Assembly: GCA_013368315.1 (NCBI GenBank)
Contig: JAACJM010000026.1
Location: 434,001-498,000, forward strand
DNA from: Tetrapyrgos nigripes
Lineage: Eukaryota > Basidiomycota > Agaricomycetes > Agaricales > Campanellaceae
Direction: 5' to 3'
DNA length: 64,000 bases
Every line of letters begins with the position of its first letter. The first letter of the stretch is position 1. The notes under the pieces are model-generated. The model was not told where the DNA came from. It was given only the letters and a program-made list of their open reading frames with translations, and did not search any database. The position numbers were made by a program, and so were the translations under genes. Shown piece by piece: positions 44,988 to 55,911 of this stretch.

Positions 44988-45436
44988 TCAAACTACAGTC
45001 TTTCCACTTCGAACCTAAAAATATTCATAAGGCTACGTCTTTGGAACACGCGGAAGTGAAGCATACCTCCTTCCCAGTCTTCTTGATCTTCTCCAAAATC
45101 TCGTCGTAAGGGGCCGTGCCCTTAACTATGACTTGTTGCGTATCCAGATTGACGGAATATTCATCAACTAGATAGAGCCCAGTCTTGAGTCTGCAGTACC
45201 CAGGAAAAACGATGATCATTCACCCCCTGCACCACTCGTCTTAGCTCTCTCGAGAACCCTAGTCACAGCTCCAGAACAACCAGAGCAAGTCATCTACCTC
45301 TTCGCATTAGCGTTCGTCTCTTAATCAAGTCTCCACCGTTACTACCTTGACATCGAATTCGTAGGTGTGAGATGCTGGGGTTGCCTACAATGGACATGAG
45401 AGTCATTCATCTGGTCAGCAGAAGGACACACACCAT
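44988..45436 (-). CDS. ATX1: Copper chaperone Atx1
   Basis: A small cytosolic Cu(I) carrier that hands copper to the Golgi ATPase Ccc2 for Fet3-type ferroxidases. Four exons give about 75 residues. MATPASHTYEFDVK is followed by MTCSGCSGAVTRVLERAK (the MxCxxC copper site), VDEYSVNLDTQQVIVKGTAPYDEILEKIKKTGKE and VRSGKTVV, matching Atx1 over its full length. The first exon supplies only the ATG, directly followed by a GTGTGT donor. Without splicing the gene is invisible as one open frame. The position directly upstream of a ferric/cupric reductase on the same strand fits a shared role in iron and copper uptake. Confidence 0.9.
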
Positions 45437-45706
45437 TGAATGAGACGTTTGAGCCTTTAACTGTAACCAAGAGTCAGATGAAGACATCCAATATTGACAG
45501 CAAAAGAGCCCTACGCAGCAGATAGGACAAGAGATGGAAACTGCTTGCGCAAGATGTGAAAGCAAGAGGATATATATGTCTGATTTGCGATCTCTTACTA
45601 CAGCTACTTAGTAACGCTCAAGGCAGCAATTGCGTGATCACATTGCCTCAGTTACAAAGCCGCCTTAAGCTGCCCGAAGAATACTACTACTAATAATATC
45701 TAAGTA

Positions 45707-48209
45707 TCACCGATGCGAAGAAACACGGTCTTCCGACATCTCTATAGGCTCATCACTAGCAACAGCTTCCCAACCTTCTCCAGCCGATGGCCGTCCTTGC
45801 AGTCTGGCAATACCTCGCGAAAACCAAGCTAGTGCGGTGGTCAGCTTGTGAGGTGTATAGGGGTAGAACCGACTTACAGAAGTTTTGTTCACTCCGGTGA
45901 GTAATGTAGTAGACAGGAACACCAGCCAACACAAAACCTGAATCAAGCTGTAAGAAAAGGTTGACAAGACACACTCGGAGGGCAACGCACCCAAGACCGC
46001 CATTGCTTCTAGAGGTGCCGCCATGATCGGCATAAAGAGCAAAAATAAAGCAACCTAGACACCTCGTTAAGGTCAGCTTCGTTGACCGTCTTGTTCGTTG
46101 CACGTACGGCACAGAAAATCAAGGGCGTGGTAATCCATGTTTTGTACGGCCTGGGAAATTCATTAGTTCGTACACTCATTACTTTTTCCTGGGCCCAACC
46201 TTTCTAGCATTGGCTCCTTCACACGCAAGATGACCAAACCCAAGACCTGTTCAAGCAAGGAAAACGGCATGAGCAAACCAATGATCCGGAGAGAAGAAAA
46301 CCTACGGTAAGGAAATAGAAAGCCCAGGAAGCAACTACAGAGAAATTTATCAATGATCTAAATCCACCACCTATCAGAATGAACCCAGTTGTGATTCCAG
46401 TCTGGAGAAGAGTCGCATTTATAGGTGTTTTGCGGCGACTGTGAAGACGGCCAAAGAGAGCTGGGAGGTAACGTTCTCGACCAGCAGCATATATCAATCG
46501 GGATGCAGTAAAGAAGGAACCTACAGAAACACGATGGCTAAGTCGATCTAGATTATATGAGGGGGAGGAGAGAAATACCATTCAAAGCTCCAAAGCATGA
46601 AAAGGCTACCATGAACGCGAAAACAGTTCCTCCAATGGGACCCCAAAGGGCGCGGCCAAAATCCATTGCAACGGTATTGCTCAGACCCACAATTGCCTGT
46701 GCAAATATGAGTCAGATGAACGTGATAGAAAGAATTTATCCTTCACCTTGTCCAGAACTACGAAATAGGAGATATTCGCCAGAAGAAAAAGGGCCTGGAT
46801 TGATGAGTATGAGTTGTCGTATGGATGGTTAAGCGAAAACCTACAGTGACAAGAGCCATGCTTGAGTGGATTGCGCGCGGAATGTTCTTCTCGGGATGAT
46901 GTATCTCTCCTCCGACATAGTTTGCTTGATCCCAGCCATCAAAAGCCCAAAGACCTGAATACAATGCTAAAGAATATGAAGAAGGACTTTTGCTAGAGCC
47001 CTCAAACCAAGGTTCTCGTAGTGACCTTGAAGCTTTACCGCGTGCAAGTTGTATGATACCCAGGATGGTGATCATCAGCTTTGATAAACGAATGAGAAAT
47101 GCAGAATGAGATGGCTAAAGGTACATACCAGAGAAGCAATCTAGGGTCAACAATAAGCGGCTCGACTGCTGTGATAAGACAAGAGGACGGACCTTTACTG
47201 TAGTAAACACCACTTGGACACGCGGTCCAAGCTTTCTAGTCCAGATACAGATACCGCTCACCACCATGACTGCTATGACCGCTACGAGTTTAACGGACCA
47301 CTCCGGGATGTCGTCCGGCGATGCATCTGCCCGAGTGGTGTGCCAGAATATTCTATTGAGGTATTCTGAAAAGATGAGACTGATGACAGCGTTCCCTCCT
47401 AGCAGACACATGTTAACCAGCCAGAACGATCAAATATGTCTCCATTTCCCATACCAGGCTTCAGAGCGATGATGGCTGTCCAAGCAAAGAGATAGGAAAT
47501 GAGGGGACCGTAAGAATAGGATAGATATGCTTGAGCCCCTCCATTTTGTGGTATCGCAGAGCCCAGTTCAGCGAAACTGCTGGCTCCAGTCCATCCCAAG
47601 ACACCAGACGCCAACCATACCGCTAAACTAGCTCCAACGCTGTTCACGTTCGTGACTACAACTCCAGGTGATGAACTGTGGAGGTAAGTTTGGGGGAAAG
47701 GGTGCAAAGGACCGCAACGCTCACAAGATGCCAGATCCTATCTTTGTACAAAATCGGTGAACGACTTCTCCCAGCGCAGTGCGTCGAAACACACCTGTAG
47801 TCCAACAATCAGGGCAATTCCTGGCAGGAAACGCGTCAATCCCCGACTGTAAAGCCCAGCTTCCGTACAACTTCACCATTCAATAGACCAATGTTTTTCT
47901 CTCCAGATTCGTTATGAAGGATGTCCGGTTCGGCGAGACTGCTGGTTAGAGGAAGTAGATCCTGATGGAATTCGAATCCAGAAATGGAATAAGAACGATT
48001 TCTGCAATACGAAATTCAGCAAATGGAAGATGTGGTTATGCGGCGAGTAAATACCGATTATGACGAGGGGTTTCTGCTAACGGCGTTTCTGAAATTTCTA
48101 GTGCTCGTAATGAATCATCAGAATCTCGTGATGGTCGGGGAGATATTTGAGGAGAGTGAGAGTGATTATCATTCAAGGGAGACTGGAGAGAAACATATGA
48201 AGATGGCAT
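45707..48209 (-). CDS. MUP1-type amino-acid permease (LAT/APC superfamily)
   Basis: Plasma-membrane transporter related to fungal methionine permeases Mup1/Mup3 and human LAT light chains. The N-terminal cytosolic tail starts MPSSYVSLQSPLN and is Ser-rich (probable trafficking/ubiquitylation region). The core starts LGEVVHRFCTKIGSGIF (the GSGIF helix-1 break), then VGASLAVWLASGVLGWTGASSFAELGSAIPQNGGAQAYLSYSYG, LYSGLWAFDGWDQANYVGGEIHHPEKNIPRAI (the Mup1/LAT signature), ANISYFVVLDKAIVGLSNTVAMDFG, GSFFTASRLIYAAGRERYLPALFGRLH and NATLLQTGITTGFILIGG. About twelve hydrophobic segments. It ends EPIEMSEDRVSSHR. Around ten short introns. Substrate is inferred only. Confidence 0.85.
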
Positions 48210-48322
48210 GGAAATGAATGCGCTAATGCGGTCTTTTTCCTAAAGCTAACGCGCTAACATGTTGATGGATGTTTGTATCGACTAGTACTACAAAAATATT
48301 CCAAGTACAGAAGGTTCGTTCA

Positions 48323-49362
48323 TTAGGGGCTAGCACTTGCTAACAATGCTTGAGCCACTACCGAATGTATATCCGAGCAGCGCTCTTCGCATACGTCCAG
48401 ACACTAGAAGAATTGTTCAGAAAAGTCACCGAGATATCTGCACGAACGAGACCATACCGCCATAATCTCAGAAGGTTTCATTTGACCCGATTCCCAGATG
48501 CTGGTCACCTTCCCAAGAGCCGGAATACATGAAAACACCAAAACTCCGTGAGCTTGTAATGCTTCTTCCTGTGTCGGGTCCAGCCAGATATCCTTGTCGA
48601 GGGCACACTGCGGGAGCAATCATTCATTGAGTCTAGTACAGCAGAAACACCGAGAAACACGTACAGCAGCACACGACACTACAAGACCTAGCATTTCAAT
48701 ACCAGCATTAGCCAGAGCAGTACTCGCAGCCACAGATGCGGAAGCTATGCATGCTTCTATTCCATCTGCTTCAATAACAACGATAAAAACATCTATCGTT
48801 GACTTGGGCAAGAGTTCGAGTCTGACCGACGATAAAAGGGCTTGTTGGACCGCAACCGCGACAGATCGATCTTCAGCATCCTGGCTACATATGATGAACT
48901 AGAATGTATTCAAAGTTGAGGACAAGACTCACGCGCATAGGTGCCCTTCTGTGCTCGCAAGAAAACGGTGCAAACTTGACTTCGACATTCAGTCGACCCT
49001 TTTCGCTGTATGCGGTATTCTTGGACTGACGTGGCCCATAGCTGTGGCATAGAGACTCAGAGACAAGGTGGTTAATGAAATGAGGTAGAAACCGACACTG
49101 CACAGGCAATTTTCGTTTCTCTCGGTCTCAATATAAGCCGAACCATTAGATTGAAAGATCAAACCAGGCTGAAGGACTAGGAAAATCAGTATTTTATCCT
49201 GTCATCCCGGAAGAAACGTGGCGCACAGATAGGTCGTATATCTTTTGACTCCCTAGTGTCTCGAAGAGGTTTAAACTTCGGGAGATCTTCGGTTTCAAAA
49301 ACTGGAGGGGAGCTTTCTTCAGGGCCATTAATTCGCCTTCTGTCGAACGCAGGTTGCGCCAT
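48323..49362 (-). CDS. MTR3: Exosome RNase PH-like subunit Mtr3
   Basis: A ring subunit of the RNA exosome, catalytically inactive in eukaryotes. The start MAQPAFDRRRINGPEESSP leads to KDIRPI, and after an intron FLQPGLIFQSNGSAYIETER, YGPRQSKNTAYSEKGRLNVEVKFAPFSCEHRRAPMR, SVAVAVQQALLSSVRLELLPKSTIDVFIVVIEADG, ASVAASTALANAGIEMLGLVVSC, LDKDIWLDPTQEEALQAHGVLVFSCIPALGKVTSIWESGQM and a last exon CLDVCEERCSDIHSVVAQALL. The RNase PH fold order is intact. The splice just before YGPR is not fully settled. It is divergent from the NSRP1-like gene with 96 bp between starts. Confidence 0.87.
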
Positions 49363-49458
49363 GTTTTCTTGGGAGTTTTATTTCGGGTAGTTTGAATAGA
49401 GTGAGATACTCGGATCAGTGGGAGGTGGAAAACAAGCACATGATCGAGACCATGTCGC

Positions 49459-50680
49459 ATGAAGCTCTCATTCTCTCTCAAAGCTAAGCCCGCGCCAGCT
49501 CAGGCCCCTCTCAAACAGCCTGCTGCCTTTGCCTCTCTAGACGACGAGGAGACAACAGATGTTGCGCCGACCTCTTCTACGGACCGAGATGCCTCTGCCA
49601 ACAAGAAACTACTAGCACAAAATGTCACGATCTCTAACAAGATGAAGAAGCGCATGGAAGCGGAGAAAACGGTCGACGAATCAGTCTATGAATACGACGA
49701 AGTGTGGGATAAAATGCAGGAAGCGAAGCAGCGACAGAAAGAGGCCAAGGAGCTGGACGCAAAGGAGAGGAAGGTTCGTCGTCTTATCCAATAATTCAAG
49801 CGATTGAAACTTGAACATTTGCTCACAGCCCAAGTACATACATGGTCTGTTGGCGTCGGCTGCTACTCGGAGATTAGATCATCTACGGGCTGAGGAGAAG
49901 ATGATGCAGAAGCAGAGAGAAGCTGAGGGGGATGAGTTCGCAGACAAAGAGGCTTTTGTCACTCAAGCATACAAAGATCAAATGGAAGAAGTACGCAAGG
50001 CTGAGGAAGAAGAAAGAAGGAGAGAAGGTGCGCTTTATTAGCGTTAATTCCTCTATGCTTACACTAACAGAAATGTAGAGGAGCAGAAAAAGAATGGAGG
50101 CAGGTCAACAGGGCTCGCGCACTTTTACCGTCAATTATTGGAGGAATCCGAACAGAGTCATGAGGCCACAGTAGCTGCAACTCAGAAACCTGTTATAGGT
50201 CCTCAGCCAAATCTGACAATCACAAAACCTCCCAATTTTTCTCCGAAAACCGACTTGGAATTAGCTCGAATTGCCAGAGCAGAAGGTAAAGAAGTCGAGC
50301 TAAATGACGACAACCAGATCGTAGATAAACGCGAACTCCTGGCGGCCGGTCTCAACTTGTCTGGGACGAATACTCGGAATCTCAAGATGCGATTAGAAGC
50401 CGATAAATCTCAACAAGCTTCCGAAGTTGTTCAGTCCCACCGTGCGGCTGGAACAGCTGCCAGTCGCCGAGAAATCAACGAGAGAAGAAATAGGGAGATT
50501 CGGGAACAGATGGAAGAAGAGCGAGAGCGGGTAGCCCGAGACAAGGAAAGGGAGGAAAGGGAAGCTATAGAAAGGACAGTGGCGAAACGGAATAAAGAAG
50601 AGGACATTCAGAGTGCCCGAGAACGTTACTTGCAGAGAAAACGCCGAAAACTAGAAGTGGAAGTTTCGGCTGCCCAGTAA
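49459..50680 (+). CDS. NSRP1-like nuclear speckle splicing regulator (DUF2040)
   Basis: Resembles nuclear speckle splicing regulatory protein 1 (CCDC55). The start MKLSFSLKAKPAPAQAP is followed by NVTISNKMKKRMEAEKTVDESVYEYDEVWDKMQEAKQ and then PKYIHGLLASAATRRLDHLRAEEKMMQKQREAEGDEFADKEAFVTQAYKDQMEEVRKAEEEE. The blocks D(E)SVYEYDE and YI..L...A..R..D...AEE..MQ.ERE.EG.EF.DKE.FVT.AYK are the family core. The C-terminal half is a long charged coiled coil rich in RERER, ending KLEVEVSAAQ. Two introns of about 50-55 nt (near 49774 and 50028). It converges with the kinase gene (91 bp). Confidence 0.88.
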
Positions 50681-50771
50681 TCTTGACTTAGACTGTATCA
50701 TACCGCTGTATCGTAAACCATTATTTATTCTAATAGGCCTTTTGGATACAGCTCTAACGTAAAATTAGTCC

Positions 50772-52226
50772 TCAAGAATCATGTTTCGTCAAAGGACTAC
50801 ACCATGCAAGTCGTTGCGGCGAGATCCTGGAAATTAAGAGGTCAAACGTCCGTAGCACAGAAATCACAGCGGGGCGTTCGTCTGGGTTTTCGTGAAGCAT
50901 TGGCTTGACCAATTCAACCAGTTCAGGAATACAGTATCCTGTGAGCTGAAAGAGCGAGAAAGATTCAGACTGAGCAGATCATACACCATTGGACAACTTG
51001 CCTTGCATGCTCGCAATATCAGAATTGCTAGCGCCCAAACATCTATCTTGTATGGATCATTGCTCTTTCTCTCCTCGCACTCTGGAGGCACTTCAGTCCC
51101 ACGATAATATCCACACAACTGAACGTTTGGCTCCTTGAATCGCCGACTCAGTTCGAAGTCGATGTACGCATAGTGACCCTTATAATCGGTCACCAAATTA
51201 CGCAGAGAGATATCCAGGTGTGCGATATGATGTGCATGCATAAAGGCAGCATGCTTCAAACATTGTTTAGAAGGGAGTGAGATGGATAATCAAGTTCCTC
51301 ACCTCAATACACTGTCGTATTGCCTCAAGGAAAAGTTTCAAACTGCATGGACCGCTATCAGGTATGAGCTGGGAAGACCACTCTTCCATGACAATAAAGG
51401 CTGTATCGTCTTCAGGGACTTGAACTAGATCGAGCACAGCTAAGAAATTGGGATTGAGGCCACCGCCAACCGCAACGTGTCTTGAAAATGACTTACGGAT
51501 ACAGTGGTTCATTGATTGAGCTCGCATTGTTGGCGAAGAGAGAAAACGAATAATGTCGAACTCGCGACTCCATAGAGACACTGCTTTGACCATGACCTTC
51601 ATACCGTCAACGATTCGTGCTCCTCTGAAGAGATTATCAGGCTTTCAGCAATCTCTGAGATATACTGGGAAGCACAAAGATCAGAGTTAGGAACGCTTAC
51701 CAGACCTGGGTCAGGACAGAGAGCATCATCATCGATTGACCTTCGTGGATTCCGCGGAAAGTCCAAATTGCACATGCGATAGTGTTCCTTGACATCATGG
51801 ACAGTGTCTAGACGGAATCCCCGATGCTTGAGAAGAGGGGTATACTTGTGCCAATAGGGTTTCAGGCGAGAGTTGACTTCCTCTTCATCCAGAGACGAGA
51901 CCGACGAGGAGGGGGAGGGTGGATCGAGCTCAGCGATGTCATGTAACCAGGGAGTAGGAGACATCGGCTTCAAGCAGTAGGAATGATGGGACCGGAGTAG
52001 GGTATGAAGGTGCAATGCGCTCTATAAGGACCTGGTGGGATTCCGTAAAGGTTAGCATGGCCGTCAGGAAACGATAACCATTGGGAGTAAGTCCATAATG
52101 AAAGTGTACGCGATCTTCGGGAACCAGTGACTTGAAATGACCAGTTGTCGATTTATGGTAAGAGATACACGTAGATGCCGCATCTTTGAATGATGGCTTT
52201 GATAGTGGAAAGAATGGATAGAACAT
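50772..52226 (-). CDS. Atypical fungal protein-kinase-like protein (HxD..N, DFE)
   Basis: A kinase-fold protein of uncertain activity. A first exon MFYPFFPLSKPSFKDAA... HYGLTPNGYRFLTAMLTFTESHQ can splice in phase 0 to PMSPTPWLHDIAELDPP; this is my choice because it places the start 67 bp from the divergent RRM gene. Kinase blocks: VKAVSLWSREFDIIRFLSSP (Lys and Glu), TAFIVMEEWSSQL (hinge), AFMHAHHIAHLDISLRNLVTD (HLDxxxxN catalytic loop), YAYIDFELSRRF (DFE in place of DFG), YYRGTEVPPECEERKSNDPYKIDVWALAILIL (APE/DVW region), and MLHENPDERPAVISVLRTF. Catalytic Asp and Asn are present, but the glycine-rich loop is not recognisable. Agaricomycetes have many such divergent kinases. Confidence 0.75.
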
Positions 52227-52293
52227 TCATTTGTGCTAGTTTGTCCCGAAACTCGCGCGAATTCCGTTTCCTTTCTTACTCTCTACGGCCATC

Positions 52294-52958
52294 ATGGAAG
52301 AAGGTACCAAATCCAAGAAGACGGTCTTCGTTGGTGGGATCGGTGACGATGTGGATGAAGCTGTCATATACGAAAATTTTGCTACTTTTGGTCAGTCATT
52401 TTACTCTGCTCATCTCCACTTACGCGTTCTTCCTTTACGCGTATCCACAGGTGATATTATAGACGTCCAGCTGCCTCCTGCCAACACCAATCCGAACCAG
52501 CAAACTGGTCAGTAAATCCGAGTCTTTGATCTCAAGTTTGACAGTGTGTCATAGAGATTTTCAGAGGCTAAACATCGGGGATTTGCCTTTGTCACCTACG
52601 GTTCTTCTGCCGATGCTCAGGACGCTATTGATAACATGGACCTCAATGAGCTACAAGGTCGTGTCATAAGAGTCAACTTGGCCAAACCTATGAAGACACC
52701 CCTCCAGCTTGGAGGAAACAGGGCTGGTACGTGTCTTTCCAGTCTGTTGGACATTGTCCACTGACGTAGATACCGTTAGTCTGGGAGTCAGAAGAGTGGT
52801 TAAAACAGCACGTCAAGCCACTAGACCAAAGTGGAGGTACGTTGGTTCCCCGCAGATAAGCTTCAATTCGCTCAGATTTATTCATCAGGGGTGCAAGGCC
52901 GACACGCCAATATCGAGAATGAATCCAAAGATGCCGATGATGAAGAGATGGCAGGGTA
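52294..52958 (+). CDS. RRM protein resembling the PPIE/Cyp33 RRM, without cyclophilin domain
   Basis: A single RNA-recognition motif: [26 protein letters not shown] (RNP2), DIIDVQLPP, then after an intron [44 protein letters not shown] (RNP1 RGFAFVTY). The order and spacing, including the NMDLNEL(Q/F)GR(V/T)IRVNLAKP end, match the N-terminal RRM of human PPIE/Cyp33. The cyclophilin domain is absent. Instead there is a [19 protein letters not shown] tail and a short acidic end DADDEEMAG. Four introns of about 50 nt. About 150 residues. The partner of animal Cyp33 is the MLL PHD finger; no such inference can be made here. Confidence 0.85.
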
Positions 52959-53238
52959 GTTTCGTTTTAATGTAGAGTGTAGGACTAGTAATGTACCCCG
53001 AAACAATGTACCCCAGAACAATGAGCCAGGACACGAAAGCTTGATTCTACTAAACACTGCATGCCTGTTCTCACCATGTCTACGATCTCTTACCGAAAAT
53101 AGTACCAATCTTCTCAAAACCGAAGTGAAGGCAACATAATGAGTTCAAGGGAGGTAACCTAGCACACACGCAACCAACATACCATTGAATGCTAAAGATA
53201 TCGGAGGAACCGGTTCGGTTCCGCCATTCAAAGTGGAC

Positions 53239-53965
53239 CTAGAACGTTTTTGATTGCAAGTCATTCTCATCAAACTGAGCTCTTGCTCGCTTAATGTCCT
53301 CTTGCATGAACAACAATTCCTCCATTCGGGCAAGTTTCTTCGCGTCGGCGGGTCGTGAAAGAGCACGGCGTAAATCTTCAATAGACAGTCGACTTTTCCG
53401 CGAAGGCCCGCCTGCAGCTGCACACTAGAATAACGAAGAGTATAAGAGGCAGGGCAGGGTTTGGCCAAAGATCACCACTCACAACATCCGTAATATACTC
53501 GATCAGAATTTCCTCCATCACATTCACAGTATCATTGGCAGGGTTCCGGTCGTCCCCAAACCCGTACATGAGGTTCCTCACTGCTCAGAAATGAATAATG
53601 TTGATTCAAGCGTTTGGCGTACACTCACACTCCTTTGTAAACAGCCCCTTCAGATTCGACTGTTTTCTTGACCCACGGCCGGCTGTCGTGGATGTGGATG
53701 TGTCTCTGGCATAAGGCGTGTACGATGTGTAGGTGGTTGTAGGGCGCGCTGCAGTAGATGCCGACGGTGTAGTCGTTTGAGCGGGTTGGGTTGCAGAGGT
53801 GGTTGCGGTAGCTGTAGTGGGTCTTACAGGCGTTTGTTGCGCTTGTACACCGTAGGCATAAGTATAAGGCCACTGGTATGCGCCAGTTTGATAAGTGTAA
53901 GGCGAGTAGGCACCATAAGGGTACGTAGCAGTCGTTGGTTGTGTTCCAGGCGTGTAATACGACAT
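53239..53965 (-). CDS. TAF13: TFIID subunit 13 (TAF13) with a Tyr/Thr/Gln-rich N terminus
   Basis: Histone-fold subunit of TFIID that pairs with TAF11. The histone fold reads LKGLFTKE, VRNLMYGFGDDRNPANDTVNVMEEILIEYITDV and, after an intron, GPSRKSRLSIEDLRRALSRPADAKKLARMEELLFMQEDIKRARAQFDE, ending NDLQSKTF. The match to TAF13 is full-length and strong. Upstream is an extension of about 110 residues, low-complexity and rich in Tyr, Thr, Pro and Gln (TYPYGAYSPYTYQTGAYQWP), like prion-like domains; human TAF13 lacks this. Three short introns. Together with TAF7 at 2.8 kb this is the second TFIID subunit in the window. Confidence 0.92.
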
Positions 53966-54013
53966 GGCTAAAGGCAGAAGTCCGTGAGAAATTGTGCAAG
54001 CTTACATATACTA

Positions 54014-55548
54014 TTACAGTAATTCCTCTCCATTTCGGATTCGTTTCAGTATATAGCGTGCAACATATAGCTCCTCCTTCCACAAAGTCATAACATCCGA
54101 CCCAACCTGCTCCGAATGCTTCATCCAAGTCTCCGCCCTATGGATGATGGAACAGCAAATCTTTCTGAGCGTCTCTTTCCATGCAAACTCGTTCTCAGTA
54201 GATATCTCGTGTTGGGTGCCAATGACTGTACGACGCCAAGATTGTAAACTTTCTTCGCCGTTGGCTGGTACAGAACCACAGGGGAGAAGATTATACAGTC
54301 GAAGGCATGTCACTAAACGAAACGAAGGATAGATAGATTCTGAGTTGGAATGAATGGTCCAATCCCTTGCAATCGAAGTCAGAGTATGTCCATCGTCAGA
54401 GATACGCACCCACCTCCAATAATTCTCCGTTCTAAGAATTTCCATCATCCACGTACCGACAGATCCTTTCTGTCTGAATAACTCCTCGACAATGTCGTCA
54501 ACTTCCACTTCGACAACGCAATTATCCCAGCTCTCAGACAGAGGATGAAGGACGAAGCCGTATTCGACGAAGAGATTTCGATTACAGTGGGCTCCATAAG
54601 TCAGAAAGATCTCTTCATCCGCGGAAACGGACATATTCCTGGGAGACAATACGGAGAATACGGCTCCATTTTCATGCTTCTCTTTATTGGGCTCGACATC
54701 GATCTGGGGACGTTGACAGGTATGGTTGGCAAAATCTAATATGGGACAAAGAGTCAGATTGTCGGGGTCGGAGCGAGCTTTCTTTAACTGCAAAAAGATG
54801 CATCGTGTGTTGACTATTATGACCACCGATGAGTACCGAGTCGCGACTGCCAAGTATTCGAATACGCACCATTCAACCAGGACCACACGTACTCCAGACG
54901 TAGGGAATCAATTTCTCCGAGTCTCGGTTCCAGCCTAGAGGAAGACTGGATGATCTTTGGATGATTTCGCTGCTTGTTCGGGGATCTAAGTGTCAGACGC
55001 ATGCAGACCCTTTTCAATCGTACGGACCAAATATCTACAGATAGCATCGAAGTCTGCAGAAAATCTAGCCGCCAGTTTCTCCAAAGCTTGCGCAGAACTT
55101 GGTGTCAGCTGGTCCAGTAATTCTTGAGAGTGGTTTGCCTTTTTTACGAGCTGCATAAGGGGGTGGAAATCGAAATTTCGCGGAAGGATGGATATGTATG
55201 GGCCGAAAAGAGGATCCAAGGAATCTTGGTCTTGCTCTGGACGATTTAACATGAGATGCAGAGATATCAACTGAACGGCAGTCAGACCAGACGGATAGTG
55301 CGGAGAAAGGGTTTTGATGTTCATCATTGCGCTCTGGGGCACAGCAAATAAAGGACTGGATGGGGGACACGTCCTGAGCGCGAAAAGCCCATAGCCACCT
55401 GGGTCGCAACGTTGAACGCAAGTCAAGAAAGTTCCCAAGTACGCTACTGACCTGCTGTGGCCCTTGGCTCTACCAGTATATCATTGGTGTTCATCCCATG
55501 ATGAGATTGAAGCCACGCTAAGAGAGCGAGCCATCGACTTCGATCCAT
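54014..55548 (-). CDS. SET-domain protein methyltransferase (Rubisco-LSMT/Rkm type)
   Basis: Predicted protein-lysine methyltransferase of the SETD3/Rkm group. The start MDRSRWLALLAWLQSHHGMNTNDILVEPR is followed by GGYGLFALRTCPPSSPLFAVPQSAMMNIKTL (first SET segment), YISILPRNFDFHPL, then the large i-SET insertion. The catalytic core is TLCPILDFANHTCQRP (NH motif), SADEEIFLTYGAHCNRNLFVEYGFVL (the EIFLxYG...N..L...YGF block) and the substrate-binding C-terminal helical region ending KRIRNGEELL. Targets in yeast Rkm proteins are ribosomal proteins; the substrate here is unknown. About four introns. The start was chosen at the first ATG giving the family N terminus. Confidence 0.85.
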
Positions 55549-55911
55549 TGTCGGCTTTCTCGGAAAATTTTGTATCCACTTCTAGCCAGCTCTCAGTAAC
55601 AGGACTGCATTGAGAAGAGGAAGATAATGTCAAACTCACAACCGCGGCGTGAGTGTTGTCGATGACATCGGCATGATCCATGCGCCCAAAATGCGCCCGC
55701 TATCATTTGCAGCTGCTCGACCTTTCTTTGCGACCAGAAGAGCTGTCGGAATCACGTCAACATTTGCAACTTGCAAGAACCAATGGTTCATGCGGCCATC
55801 AGATAACCAGTCCCCCCGGGCCACTCGACATCACTCGACTTCTGTGCCTGTGAATAACTCACGTAGCTTCACCACCACCTATCTGACATCCTTTGCGAAG
55901 CTCATCTAGTC
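55549..55911. other. Divergent intergenic region, SET gene/SDR gene
   Basis: About 363 bp. A 62-codon minus-strand frame (55636-55824) and an 86-codon plus-strand frame (55649-55909) overlap each other; neither has a recognisable family or good coding features. It probably holds both promoters and leaders. Confidence 0.4.

Noticed and set aside
52985..53030. Short direct repeat around AATGTACCCC(A/G)(A/G)AAC
   Set aside because: Only two imperfect copies of about 15 bp; no flanking structure suggesting a mobile element.
55636..55909. Overlapping 62- and 86-codon frames between the SET and SDR genes
   Set aside because: No family match, both strands open over the same bases, and the region must hold two promoters.
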